Assembly: GCA_002943765.1 (NCBI GenBank) | Contig: PQWQ01000007.1 | Coordinates: 1,738,501-1,802,500 of the forward strand | Source: Psoroptes ovis | Taxonomy: Eukaryota; Arthropoda; Arachnida; Sarcoptiformes; Psoroptidae | Reading direction: 5' to 3' | Length of the DNA: 64,000 nucleotides | Shown here: positions 13,146-23,218 of the stretch, one piece after another | Layout of the letters: each line of letters starts with the position of its first letter | Position numbering within the stretch: position 1 is the first letter of the stretch | Position numbers and translations under genes: made by a program | The notes under the pieces: model-generated | The model's database searches: none | Told to the model about the DNA's origin: nothing | Seen by the model: only the letters and a program-made list of their open reading frames with translations

Positions 13146-13346
13146 ATGTTTGAGCAAAACGATACAACAACAACATCGAAGACAATCGATACGCCTGACA
13201 TCGATGATGACAATGTGGGTCACCTATTGTTCTTATCGTCACTAATTGATTATCAATCATCAAAACATGATGCCATAACGACCAGCGTAACGGCCTCCAC
13301 CATGGCTCCACCACCGCAAGCAAATTGCTTCAAAATTCAAATTTAA
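13146..13346 (+). CDS. Candidate ORF or first exon, 66 aa, Thr/Asp-rich
   Basis: ATG-initiated frame beginning MFEQNDTTTTSKTIDTPD, then IDDDNVGHLLFLSSLIDYQ, and near the end TASTMAPPPQ. The acidic, Thr-rich low-complexity start and higher G+C match the style of the N-terminal exons of the Q-rich gene. A possible donor (AGC|GTAACG) follows ITTS, so it may be a first exon of a plus-strand gene continuing towards 16074; the candidate exons at 14651 and 16004 lie on the same strand. The antisense 60-codon frame (13141-13323) is less natural. Confidence 0.27.
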   Translation: MFEQNDTTTTSKTIDTPDIDDDNVGHLLFLSSLIDYQSSKHDAITTSVTASTMAPPPQANCFKIQI

Positions 13347-13958
13347 ATTGATTTTGTTTTTTTAAAATTTCAATTTTTCGATACGATAAATTGATTTTTA
13401 ATCAATCGATGGATCGATTGATTGATTGATCGAATCATGGTGCAGGTGTACAAAAGATCAACAATGGACAACATTGATGTCTTATGATCATTATTCAATT
13501 CATTCATTGTTATTATTTCAATCATATTTGGACATGAATGAGCATCGTATCATCATTATTATGATTGTTTCGTGAACAATCAGTTAAAGATGGCAAGATC
13601 TGCGTTCTTAAGCGCAGCATCAAAAGATGGCAAACATAATTTGCTCATAACAAATGATCATTTGGCGACAATTTTCCATTACGATCATCGTTATGATCAT
13701 CATTACCATTGTCTGGATTATCATCATTTGGAACAAACAATTGAAAGTTATTCGAATGTTTGTCGATTTACGAGCAATTTTGTGCATAAAAAAGTCAAAG
13801 ATAATGTACATTTCTATATTTAAATACATACGAAATTGAATATCGGATACTGGCAAAGTTATCGATGGATGATCATTTTTAAAAATGCTAATTTTTGTAC
13901 CATTCAATTGTACGGCAGCGAACACACACATTGATTCTATTTTCGTACCGAAATTCAA

Positions 13959-14144
13959 ATGAAAAAAAATGAAACCAAATCAAAACAAATCACAGACAAC
14001 AAATTTATTCAAAAAAAATGGCCGAAATCGGAGCGAAATACCATCATCAAGATGAACTTTGTTGTATTGAAATGTCAGTCATTGTTCACGATATTTATAA
14101 TCCAATTAATCAAAGATCAAATCCGGATCAAAGATCTTGATTAA
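13959..14144 (+). CDS. Candidate ORF, 61 aa, Lys-rich
   Basis: ATG-initiated Lys/Asn/Ile-rich frame (MKKNETKSKQITDNKFIQKK at the start). Poly-A DNA readily gives Lys-rich open frames, so this is weak; it is listed because it lies between other plus-strand exon candidates. No domain seen. Confidence 0.13.
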   Translation: MKKNETKSKQITDNKFIQKKWPKSERNTIIKMNFVVLKCQSLFTIFIIQLIKDQIRIKDLD

Positions 14145-14650
14145 TCTAGATATTTTAATCTCATGATTAAGATGAATGGTGAATAACCAATGGTACAAGA
14201 GGTCAAGACTTCATGGCAAAAACATTGACTAATATGTATTTCAAAATTCAAATTTTGAAATCGTGAATCTTGGTGAAATCGTATATCATTGATGATATTT
14301 GAAGTCCTGCATCACCGTTTTCTCATTTGCATTTACTTTATTTACGTTTGTATCAGTTTTTTTTTTCACTCGAAATGAATGAAAAATGAATCAAAATACA
14401 GATTCGAAGATAAACAGATTGAAAGATAAACAAACAAACAAATGAATCAATCGAAAGGTCATGGGTTAAATCATAGCATGAAGCTATTGAAAAAAAACAC
14501 ATTAAAATTTTAATTGGATCGTTTAAAATTCGCAGAAAAATTCAAGACTTTGAATCGACATTCATTATTTATTTCCTAAGAAAATGTAAGAACCAAGAAA
14601 CTTTAATTGTCTTAAGAATTTATGACCAAATTCATTTATTATTTTTGCAG

Positions 14651-14711
14651 AAGAGATCAACAATCGACTAGCCTAAGGTCATTTGGCAAAGATTTGGTCA
14701 AACAGATATGA
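14651..14711 (+). CDS. Candidate terminal exon
   Basis: A strong acceptor, a T-rich tract ending TTTTTGCAG at 14642-14650, opens into a frame (one nucleotide then 19 codons: RDQQSTSLRSFGKDLVKQI) closed by TGA at 14709-14711. The residue mix is natural for a soluble C-terminus. No upstream partner exon was identified with certainty, and comparable acceptor-plus-frame combinations occur by chance in this DNA. Confidence 0.2.
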
Positions 14712-16003
14712 AAAAAAACAGTTGTTCATTGTTTATTGTGAGCAGCAACAACAACAACAATAAAAATTGAACGAATAATTAAAAGAATCGACCATGAAAC
14801 GGTCATAAATTTAGCCAAACAGTTGTCTAAATTCAAAGCATATTCAGAGCGAATCAAAAGTGCTTTTAATTACTATCAAACACTTGGTTTGATGATGACC
14901 ATCATCATTATTTCCAATGAATATTGATTACAATCCAAAAAAATTTAGCTTCAAATGAATTCATTTTTTGATTATCATCATCGAAGCCATCATTTTGAAG
15001 AAGACAGAACCATTTTCGAAACAAGCACATTTAATCAAGCAAGCTGCAGCTTTTCAAAAAATAATTTCATTTCTTCTTCATCATCATAAATTGTCTACGA
15101 ATATTTTCATGAATGCAAAAACAATTATTAGAAGGTCACCACCACGACCATCATCACCATCCCCACCGCCAACAACCATCATTCAAATTTTCACCATTCA
15201 AAAAGTGTTTAATATACCCACCAAGATACAAGGTGGCCATTATTCATTCAAAGAGTTTCTAAATACCCACCACCAATTCTAAGCTTCACCTTTTCATTCC
15301 TCACATTCTTCGAGACACAAAACAAAAAATAAATTAATTGAATTTTTTACACTGAAAAATAATAATCAAAACACTGAAACAAATGATTCTATTACATTCT
15401 AATACATTGAAAAATGGTTGCATAATTATTGTTCATCGATCATAATCATTAATAATTATCTTTGATTTCTCTAATAATTCATTCATTGTACAAAGAAGTA
15501 TTAAATCGATTAAATCGTTCAGTGCAAATGCGAAACGATTGAAAAATATGAATGATGTGAGCAAATATCAATTAATCGACGTGTATCCAACACAGCAACA
15601 CACATTTAATATTTTGAGAATTTGATTCTTAAGAATAATTGAGATGTTTTTTCAAATTTTTCAAATAATAATTGTCTACCAATGAATTCCAATATTAATC
15701 ATAATTACATTTGAACATACACACACACACACACACACACATTTGCACACAATTCAGACATCTTTTGAAATAATCATCAACAGAGATACACCAATGAACA
15801 CACGCAGATACACATAAAAGTGCACCAATACATCATGTGTGTATGTGCGTGTATTTAATCATATTTCTTATAATTTCTTAAATCTTAAATCGTCAACGAA
15901 CGCAATTGGCGTTAAATTATTAAATTAAATTTTAATAAATAAAGAAAAATGAGTTGAATCGAGTTTCACAATTCATTTCTCAAGGTAAACAACTTTTTTT
16001 CAG
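14712..16003. other. AT-rich stretch, no confident gene
   Basis: Holds a 104-codon plus-strand frame at 14968-15282 (AT-repeat-derived N-terminus, then a Pro/Ser run SPPPTT from CCA/TCA repeats), which I judge unlikely to be a gene, and the (AC)11 repeat at 15719-15740. A CAAG|GTAAAC donor-like site lies at 15984/15985. Confidence 0.35.
15719..15740. repeat. (AC)11 microsatellite
   Basis: Eleven uninterrupted AC units; more interrupted CA-rich sequence follows to about 15830. Confidence 0.92.
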
Positions 16004-16074
16004 TAGTTTTGGCCAATGTAAAATCATCATTGTTAGAGTATTTTGGTTTTAAAAATAATCATCATAAGCAATAA
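16004..16074 (+). CDS. Candidate terminal exon with poly(A) signal
   Basis: A strong acceptor (CTTTTTTTCAG ending at 16003) opens in phase 2 into 22 codons, VLANVKSSLLEYFGFKNN then HHKQ, closed by TAA at 16072-16074. AATAAA begins 12 nt later at 16086. Acceptor, natural amino-acid mix, stop and poly(A) signal in the right order make this one of the better exon candidates outside the three main genes. The upstream exons are not resolved and the protein is not recognised. Confidence 0.3.
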
Positions 16075-16085
16075 TCACATATTTT

Positions 16086-16091
16086 AATAAA
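16086..16091 (+). terminator. AATAAA polyadenylation signal
   Basis: Canonical hexamer 11 nt past the stop of the candidate terminal exon. AATAAA is frequent by chance in DNA this AT-rich, so the position relative to the stop is the only support. Confidence 0.28.
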
Positions 16092-16713
16092 AATATACGA
16101 CAACCAATCAATGATGTACAAAATATTGTTACATTACAATTCATTGTTTGCGAATGGTAATAATGATGTTTTCATTTCATTTTTGTGAAAAAAAAATCAC
16201 ACAAAATTAAAATTATAATGATGATGAATAGCCTTGCATTCTTTTCTCAGAGAAAAATAAGCCTTTCACTCAATAATTTCAATATTAATAATAATTATTG
16301 TGATTGCAAACCCAAAGCAAATGCAGTGTGTTCCAGTGAACAAACACACAAAAGACAGAACATTAGACAATCGATTTTTCAATCAAAAAACAATGTTTGA
16401 CAATGTTTCTTTTTTATTTCGAGAATTTCAAATTGAAATTTCGCAAATTATCATCACAATCATTATCGATTCATTCAACAGGTGGTGGGCGGGAAACCTA
16501 CCATTATTGTGTATCGAATTTCTTTCAATTTTTTTTGTAAAATTGAGACACAAATGATTGTTATTCAATTATTGTCATATGACCGATTGTTGATCGAATC
16601 AATTGTTCTTCAAAAAAAAAAAATTTGAGACGAAGCTGTCAAAATATTGAAATAATTTTACAAAATTAAAAATTTGAATTTTGAAAAAAAAAATTTTCAT
16701 AATTTAAAAAATT

Positions 16714-16843
16714 GCGCCATCTGTTATTAGAAATATTAACAAATACAATTTAGGCGATTTTTCTTCGCTTTCACAGACATGGCGACATCTATTGTTGAAA
16801 AAAGGAAACGATATTTTAAAAGGTTAGACGATAGATGGCGATA
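16714..16843. promoter_or_regulatory. Cluster of three GCCATCT / AGATGGC motifs
   Basis: GCGCCATCTG at 16714-16723, GGCGACATCTATTG at 16781-16794 and ATAGATGGCGATA (opposite orientation) at 16831-16843 share a (G)CG(C/A)CATCT(A/G)T core. The core resembles both CTCF-type (AGATGGCGC) and YY1/Pho-type (GCCAT) binding motifs known from animals. Three copies in 130 bp of otherwise GC-poor DNA suggest a regulatory or insulator element. No gene start lies directly beside it. Confidence 0.3.
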
Positions 16844-18592
16844 CATGTACGAGTAATTTGAAAATTATAATTTTCAATTTGAATTTTGATAATCCACGAA
16901 AATAAATTATTTGATTTTTCAAATAAATAAATAAATTCAAACACTTTGAAATTGAGATATTAATCAAATTTGATCTGAAATTTGAAATCAAATTTATTTG
17001 GACAAATACAAAGAGTTAAAATGAAAAATTACATCAATTAAGATAGCTTTGACCAATAAGATATCTTAGACAACTTAGATTAATCAAAATGAATCAAATA
17101 AATTAAGAAATCAAATCGAAAAAAAATCAAATTAAAAATTATTTTTTAGGACAGATTAATCAATTTTTCAAGCGAATTTTTCTTCAATTTTTTTTTTTAA
17201 TTAAAAATGATAATCAATGCTTGCTTGTAATTAAATGTAAATGCAAATCTTTGCATTGAAAATTGACTACAAGTTCATTTCAATTCAATTTCAATTTAAT
17301 CAATGAATTGAATTTTGCGATTGAATGCAATAATAATGATAATAACGATCATGATAATAATAATAATGATCATGATAATGATAATTCAGCAAACAAAGAT
17401 TATTTCATTGGATTATTGACTTGTAATTTTGAAAAGACAAAAAAAAAGACAACAAACAATTCGAAATAATTAAAAACGGGATTATGAACTTGGTGACAAT
17501 ACAATAAGAAGAAAATGGAGAAGAAATGAATGATTCATTTAACTGAAATAATTTTTCAAATATACAATAGAACACATGTGCAATTTTTTGTTTTGACTGA
17601 TCAATTTTCAAAAAGTTCAACGGAAATTAACATTGAAAATTTAATGAAAACGTTGACATTAAGTTGAAAACTAACATCAACAAATGTTGAATATGAATAT
17701 ATGAACACATGAATGATTCGTTTTAGGCGACAATAATCATCATGATCATAATGATAATGTGGGCGTGATTTGGATGCAAAACAAATTCATAAGAAATTGA
17801 AAGGAAGAATGAATTGCAACATTTTTACAAATCGCAACAATGTTAAGTGATTAAATTAATTAAATCTAAACCAAGAAATTGTTAATTAATCGGATATCAA
17901 GACCATATTCTATGACGAATACGATGCGAACCATAACAATGAATATTCATTGTTCTGCTTATAGTTTGATCTATTTTTGCGGCTGATCTACGAAAAAATG
18001 ATTCTGGAAGAAATAAGAATCAGCTGAATCGGCCGAAATGGCCGAATCATCGATTTCGTTGAATCGAAAGTAATTTACTGGAAAACTGACTAATTCTCAA
18101 ATATTGAATTCAACGTTGAACCATTTGGGTGTATATGTGTGTACATGTGTTTACATTAATCATTGTAAATCATTAATCATCAATCAATCAATCATTGATG
18201 GTTTAGACATTCATTTATTTTTCATTCATTTCATTGATATTGGATCACATTCATTCGTAATTAATGTGTTTTAGTAATTAAAACAGCGAAAAAATAATGA
18301 AATTTGCAGATTTCATTATTTTGCTATTTAATTACAACAAATGAGGTCATGTGAATTGATCATTAGAACAACAACAATAACAACAACATTGGTGAATATA
18401 GAAATATGTAAATATTCAAATGTGTGAACTTTGCACAGACATTGGAAATGTTTAGACTGAATAGAAATTCATAAAAAATAAAACAAAAATGAAACGATGT
18501 GTTCAATGACCATCGTTTAGTGATCACAATAAAGAATCGTAAAAACATTCGAAATAAACAAAAATTCGTAAAAATAAAATCGGGACACCTAC
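16844..18592. other. Stretch downstream of the Q-rich gene, unresolved
   Basis: Should contain the missing 3' exon(s) of the minus-strand Q-rich gene. One option is a minus-strand exon 18328-18456 entered through the acceptor TTTCTATTCAG and open in phase 0 for 42 codons, but its VVVIVVV core is a CAACAA-repeat translation. On the plus strand an N/D-rich frame (17263-17469) and a short exon-like frame (17727-17800: acceptor GTTTTAG, then DNNHHDHNDNVGVIW, stop) also occur. None is secure. Confidence 0.3.
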
Positions 18593-20031
18593 CTCATGAC
18601 GAGCTAATATTACACTCCAATCGGCACCGATTGTTTCCGGCAACAAACATAAATTTGTTTTGGACATTGACATTTGAAATGATGATGATGATGATGATGA
18701 TGGCGATGGCTGATGTTGAAATATTGTTTGTGATAATTGTTGCTGTTGTTGTTGTTGTTCAGTAACATCATTAATTTTATTATTATCATCATCATTATTA
18801 ATATGAATTATATCATTGAATGATGTTGATTGTTGACTATTGTTGATTATCAATGATTCATCATTTAAAATTGGTTTCATCGACATCATTGATTCTTCGG
18901 CTTCATCATCATCAATGATGGCAGGTCGTTGCTGTTGTTGCTGGCATGTTGAATGATTAACTATCAATTCTGGATGTGGATGATGGTCATCATCATCAAC
19001 ATCATCGTCGAATGTATAATCAACAATATGATCATTTTGATTGTCTAATTTTTGGCTGTCATCATCGTCATCATCTTCATCAACATCATCATCATCATCA
19101 TCATTGTAATTATCACCATTTTCAGATTCATTGGCATCACGAGCAATTTTGGCACAATAACAAACTGAATCCAGCTGATTTTCATTGTAATCTAACCATT
19201 CAATGAATTCAGCTACTAATGCTTTAGCAGTGAATGATGATGATGTTGTTGCTAAAGCTGCTGTTGTTGAATTTGATTCATTCATCATTTCATTATAATT
19301 TGTGGCAGTCGAATTAAGTGATGAAAATTCTTCATCCTTAGAATTTCAAAAAAAAAAAAAAAATCAAAAATCATAATTAATAAATTTAGAAAAATTATTC
19401 CAAAAATGAATTCTTATGATTACCGATTGGCAATATTTTAATGAAAGATCTTCTTCCAATGATAGTCCAAGACCACTGCTGGCCGCAGATGATGGTGAAC
19501 GTATCAATGTAAAATCATGTAAATTTGATTGTTGTTGTTGTTGTTGATGATGATCACAATTAATATTGGCAGATAAATGTTGTTGTTGTTGTTGGCAATT
19601 GTTTATTGATGAACTCATTTTTGTGTTAATGAGTGAAAGCTCGCATTGTTGTTGTTGTTGTTGTTGCTGTTGCTGCAAATATTCAATTGAACTAGATGTC
19701 TGTGAATGATTATAATCATTTTCCTGTAATGCTTGCTGTTTTTCATTGAAGAGAAAATTTTGAAAAAATCATTAAAAAATGGAAGATTTTTGTTGATCGA
19801 AAAATATTTTGAAATAAATTAAAAAATAAAACAACATACTTGACAAGTGTTTATCAGATCATTATCATTAATTAAACATTCATAATCATCATTGACAAAC
19901 GATGTCGTCGATGATGATGATGGACTTGTTGTTGTTGTAGTCGCTGATGACAATGATTGAACATGATGATGATCATGTGAATGATGATTATATTTCATCG
20001 TATTTGGTGATGATATAAATATTGTTTTCAT
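18593..20031 (-). CDS. Gln/Ser/Asp-rich protein, three exons, 3' end open
   Basis: Minus-strand model: exon 1 20031-19840 (64 codons), intron 104 bp, exon 2 19735-19424 (104 codons), intron 87 bp, exon 3 19336-18593 (248 codons), then donor GAG|GTAGGT. Donors are GTATGT and GTAATC; acceptors are AACAG and CTAAG. All junctions are phase 0 and the frame stays open through 416 codons, which is strong evidence for a real gene. Exon 1 has a His-rich patch (residues 16-23) and Thr/Ser runs. Exon 2 carries three Gln runs and then SPSSAASSGLGLSLEEDLSL. Exon 3 has a likely folded, helical core at about 205-236 (LVAEFIEWLDYNENQLDSV then CYCAKIARD), Asp runs at about 245-262, Gln and Ser runs, and the conserved-looking LCLLPETIGADWSVILARHE just before the last donor. 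No domain is recognised; regulatory or scaffold roles are guesses. Further exons lie downstream, or the frame reads on to a stop at 18524. Confidence 0.75.
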
Positions 20032-20169
20032 TATGAAATGAATAGAATAAATAATTTTTTTTTTTTTGAACCAAAGTTCAATTGTTTTGTCAAAGATGAA
20101 AATAATTATGATGAAAATGATGATAATTTAAATAAATACTGGTCACATAGCAAACAATCATAAATATCT
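20032..20169. promoter_or_regulatory. Short divergent intergenic region
   Basis: 138 bp between the start of the Q-rich gene (minus) and a plus-strand ATG at 20170. It holds a 13-T tract and TGGTCACATAG near 20141, which resembles the Motif 1 (M1BP) element (YGGTCACACTR) of Drosophila housekeeping promoters. A promoter for the Q-rich gene is expected here; whether it is bidirectional is inference. Confidence 0.35.
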
Positions 20170-20352
20170 ATGGTTACTTGTGGTCATCGATTTGGTCAAT
20201 TAATTAGATTATTGTGCGTAAACACGCGAAATGTTAGTGTGTGGAATGGAAACGTGGTGTTTTTAATCAAATGTTTTCAATTGAATTCGAATGTGTTTGG
20301 ACAACTGAGATTAATTTATAATTCATTCATTGATCAAAATGAATTAAAATGA
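20170..20352 (+). CDS. Candidate ORF, 60 aa, divergent from Q-rich gene
   Basis: ATG-initiated frame beginning MVTCGHRFGQLIRLLCVNTR and ending YNSFIDQNELK. Composition is natural, with two early Cys and no repeat-derived runs. It lies head-to-head with the Q-rich gene, so it could instead be 5' untranslated or promoter DNA of a neighbouring transcript. No homolog is recognised. Confidence 0.22.
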   Translation: MVTCGHRFGQLIRLLCVNTRNVSVWNGNVVFLIKCFQLNSNVFGQLRLIYNSFIDQNELK

Positions 20353-22864
20353 ATCATTCGCGCTCATTTCATCAACAATATATGAATGATAATGATTTAC
20401 AAATTGATTTAGTGATTACAAATAAATAAATAAAGAAATTCTGTTGTTGTTTATGGTGTATGATGTCGTTGTTGATTCACAGTGTGTGGCTTGTGATAAG
20501 AATCTACAATAATTTAGTTTAATTTTCTTGAATAATTTTAATTGTTTAAACAATATTTTAAGTCCTGGTAATCGTGTTGTTTATGTTTGTTTTGTTAATG
20601 TCTTGATGTCATCAAGTTGTTCGATGTTCATTCACTTTTGTTTTTGTTTGTTTGTTTGTTTTTCCATTCATTGATTCGGCATAAGCAACGAATGTAGTGT
20701 AAATCAATTGCGCTTCAATTGTCTACAATTTTTGAATTATCATCATTCAATGAATGAATGTATGAATAAATGAATGTAAAAATGAATAAATAATCGCAAT
20801 TTTAAAACAAACAAAAAGAGTTAATTGTTTTCAAAAACATTGAATACAATTGTTGTTTATGAACAGGAATAGATATTCATTCATTTGTTTGTTTTGGTGA
20901 TATTTGTATGGTCGATGATTATAATAGGTGATTGATGATTGAATCATCACAAAAATATTATGAATAAATGAATGAATGATGACTATGACAGATGGCAGTT
21001 TGATTTGAACAAAAAACATTTGATTACAATGATACAATCATTTGTAAAAAGGTGCATCAAACGATGATCATCATCAAATGATTATCATTAATTATCATTC
21101 ATTCGAAAACGCTATGAAATGTTGAAACAATTAATACGGGTGATTATCAGCACGAGAAAACAATGAATTAATCTTAAGCCGATGGCCGAAATGTTGATGA
21201 TGATGACCGTAAACACTCGATTATTTTACAACAATGACTGATCGACGACTTGATGTTTTTGCGGTGTATTTTTAATCGTTCGCTTGTCTGTTGTTCAGCA
21301 GGATGTAAATACAGCTAATATTTCTTCAAATTAATTGTACAAATCCATATGCAAACACACAAACAAACATCGACCATTTGAGTAATTATGATTCATTTAT
21401 CTTAGGACAAATAAATTTTTCATAAAAAACAAAAAAAAATTTCCTAAAATATTTTTCCGTTGTGGCCACCGATTATCAACGATGAATTCAACCCGATATG
21501 TCGCGTTTTGAATCTTTAAATCTTTAAATTTGCGTGTAATTTACACACGTAAGCGAGTGTGGCTGAATGTTTTGTCGGTACATTCAATTATATATCGGCA
21601 GACAGATCAGATAATACAACACATGAAAAATGAATGAATTATTTCAAAGATTTTCTTCCGGCCACAAAAAAAAAACAAATTTTGTACAATATTTGATGAA
21701 TGAATGATGGATGGAATCATCAATGATGATATCTTTGTTTTATATTCAAAAAATTTTCATTCATTTTTAAAAAAAAATCTTCTTCTTCTTTAAATCTTTG
21801 AATTTTGAACAAAAAAAAAAAAATATTTCAATAACGATAAATCATCATCATCGTACTACGGGTTTGTGGTTATTGCTGCTGATGATGAATGGTTGGTCCA
21901 TTTGATTTTTTTAGTCGATTTCAGTTGAATCATTCAAAGTGATTTTGGTTGAAATTTATTTGATTTCAGGTGAATCTAAATTGAATTTTTAAGTGAATTT
22001 CAGGTGATCATTCAAATAAAAATTTCAAGCTGCTATTTTCAGGTGAAATTTATCGTCCACAAAAAAATGGGAAAATTTTTTCGATAAAAACCTAAAAATA
22101 ATTGAAATAAATTAAATTTAAACGAAAAACATATGAATTAAAATATGTTTTTAAAAAAAATATGAATTTTTTTGTGAAATATTAAAATAAATGAATGAAT
22201 AATTAAATAAATCATCGTACACTCATCTCACACACAACATGGACACATGGACAAAAGCATCCAAATTTTATTTTTTAAAAAATTGAAATCAAAAGATTTT
22301 TGATTGACCGACCGAGCTCTTAGATTTAAAGGGGAAAAATTTCTATTTTCTTGAACTGATTTTTTCAAATGATGATGATGTTCATTCATTCATTCAACAT
22401 ACACATTCAAATACACAATGATGGTGTTTCAATTTTTCATTTTTCATTCATTTTTTGATGATAACTCCAGTTACATTTTTAATGGCTTCAAATCAACAAG
22501 AAATGGTTGAAATGAAATGATAATAATAACAATATTGATAATAATAATGATAATTATATTAATTGACAGCTTTAGTGTTGATGATGACGATGAAAATTTT
22601 TAAAAATGAAAATTTTTCATTTTTCATCAAATGGAAAATGTAAAATTCATAATTCAAATGAATATGAGTCAATTTTTTTTTAAATTTAAAGTTTTTCGAT
22701 GAATTTCCTGATTCATATCATCACAAAACAATGATTACATTGAATTCTTTGATTTATAATTCACATAACACAATAATAATTTACATCAAAATCATCATTA
22801 AATAAATTTTGATTCTGTGGCACGCTTTTTGTGTGCAAAAGCTAAATAATCAAAACATCACCCA
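20353..22864. other. AT-rich stretch, no confident gene
   Basis: Repeats of ATGA/ATTG type and A- or T-tracts. A notable feature is a run of near-repeats at about 21922-22044 in which TTTCAG is joined directly to GTGA three times (see findings). No coding frame could be supported. Confidence 0.4.
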
Positions 22865-23218
22865 ATGAATGAAGAACAAGAACAAAAACATCAATCAATT
22901 GGGGATTCATCAAATAATAATAATAAATTGAACCAATTAAAATTGAATTCATTGAAAAATGATGATGAGGTTTGTGCGAGAAATCAAACGCAATATGCTC
23001 AGCATACACACAACTGCTCAATCGATCGATGATGACATTTGAAAGCTTTATTCGATCGATTGTTCGATTCGATCAATGCTGATCAATTGTTGTTATTGTC
23101 GAACATGTTATACCATTGAGCTATTGTTCTATTTCAGATGATCAACGATAGATTTAAATACAAAAGGGAATTTTTGTTTTTCATATTCAGAGTTTTCAAC
23201 GATTCACGATTTCCCTGA
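22865..23218 (+). CDS. Candidate two-exon small gene, 61 aa, N/Q-rich
   Basis: Exon 1 (22865-22969) starts with ATG and encodes MNEEQEQKHQSIGDSSNNNN and on to LKNDDE, ending exactly at GAG|GTTTGT. Exon 2 (23138-23218) follows TTCTATTTCAG and encodes MINDRFKYKREFLFFIFRVF and on to NDSRFP with a TGA stop; both junctions are phase 0 and the intron would be 168 bp. Low-complexity polar exon 1 matches the style of proteins in this genome. Against it: the donor is weak, and the minus strand also has a good acceptor (GTGTTTTCAG near 23218) followed by 26 open codons over exon 2. Confidence 0.28.

Noticed and set aside
13620..13958. 112-codon minus-strand ORF
   Set aside because: Begins at a TTG, and its Met/Ile-rich second half is a translation of ATG/ATC repeats.
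18976..19206. 76-codon His-rich plus-strand ORF
   Set aside because: It is the antisense reading of the Asp-rich exon 3 of the Q-rich gene; the spliced minus-strand frame explains the DNA.
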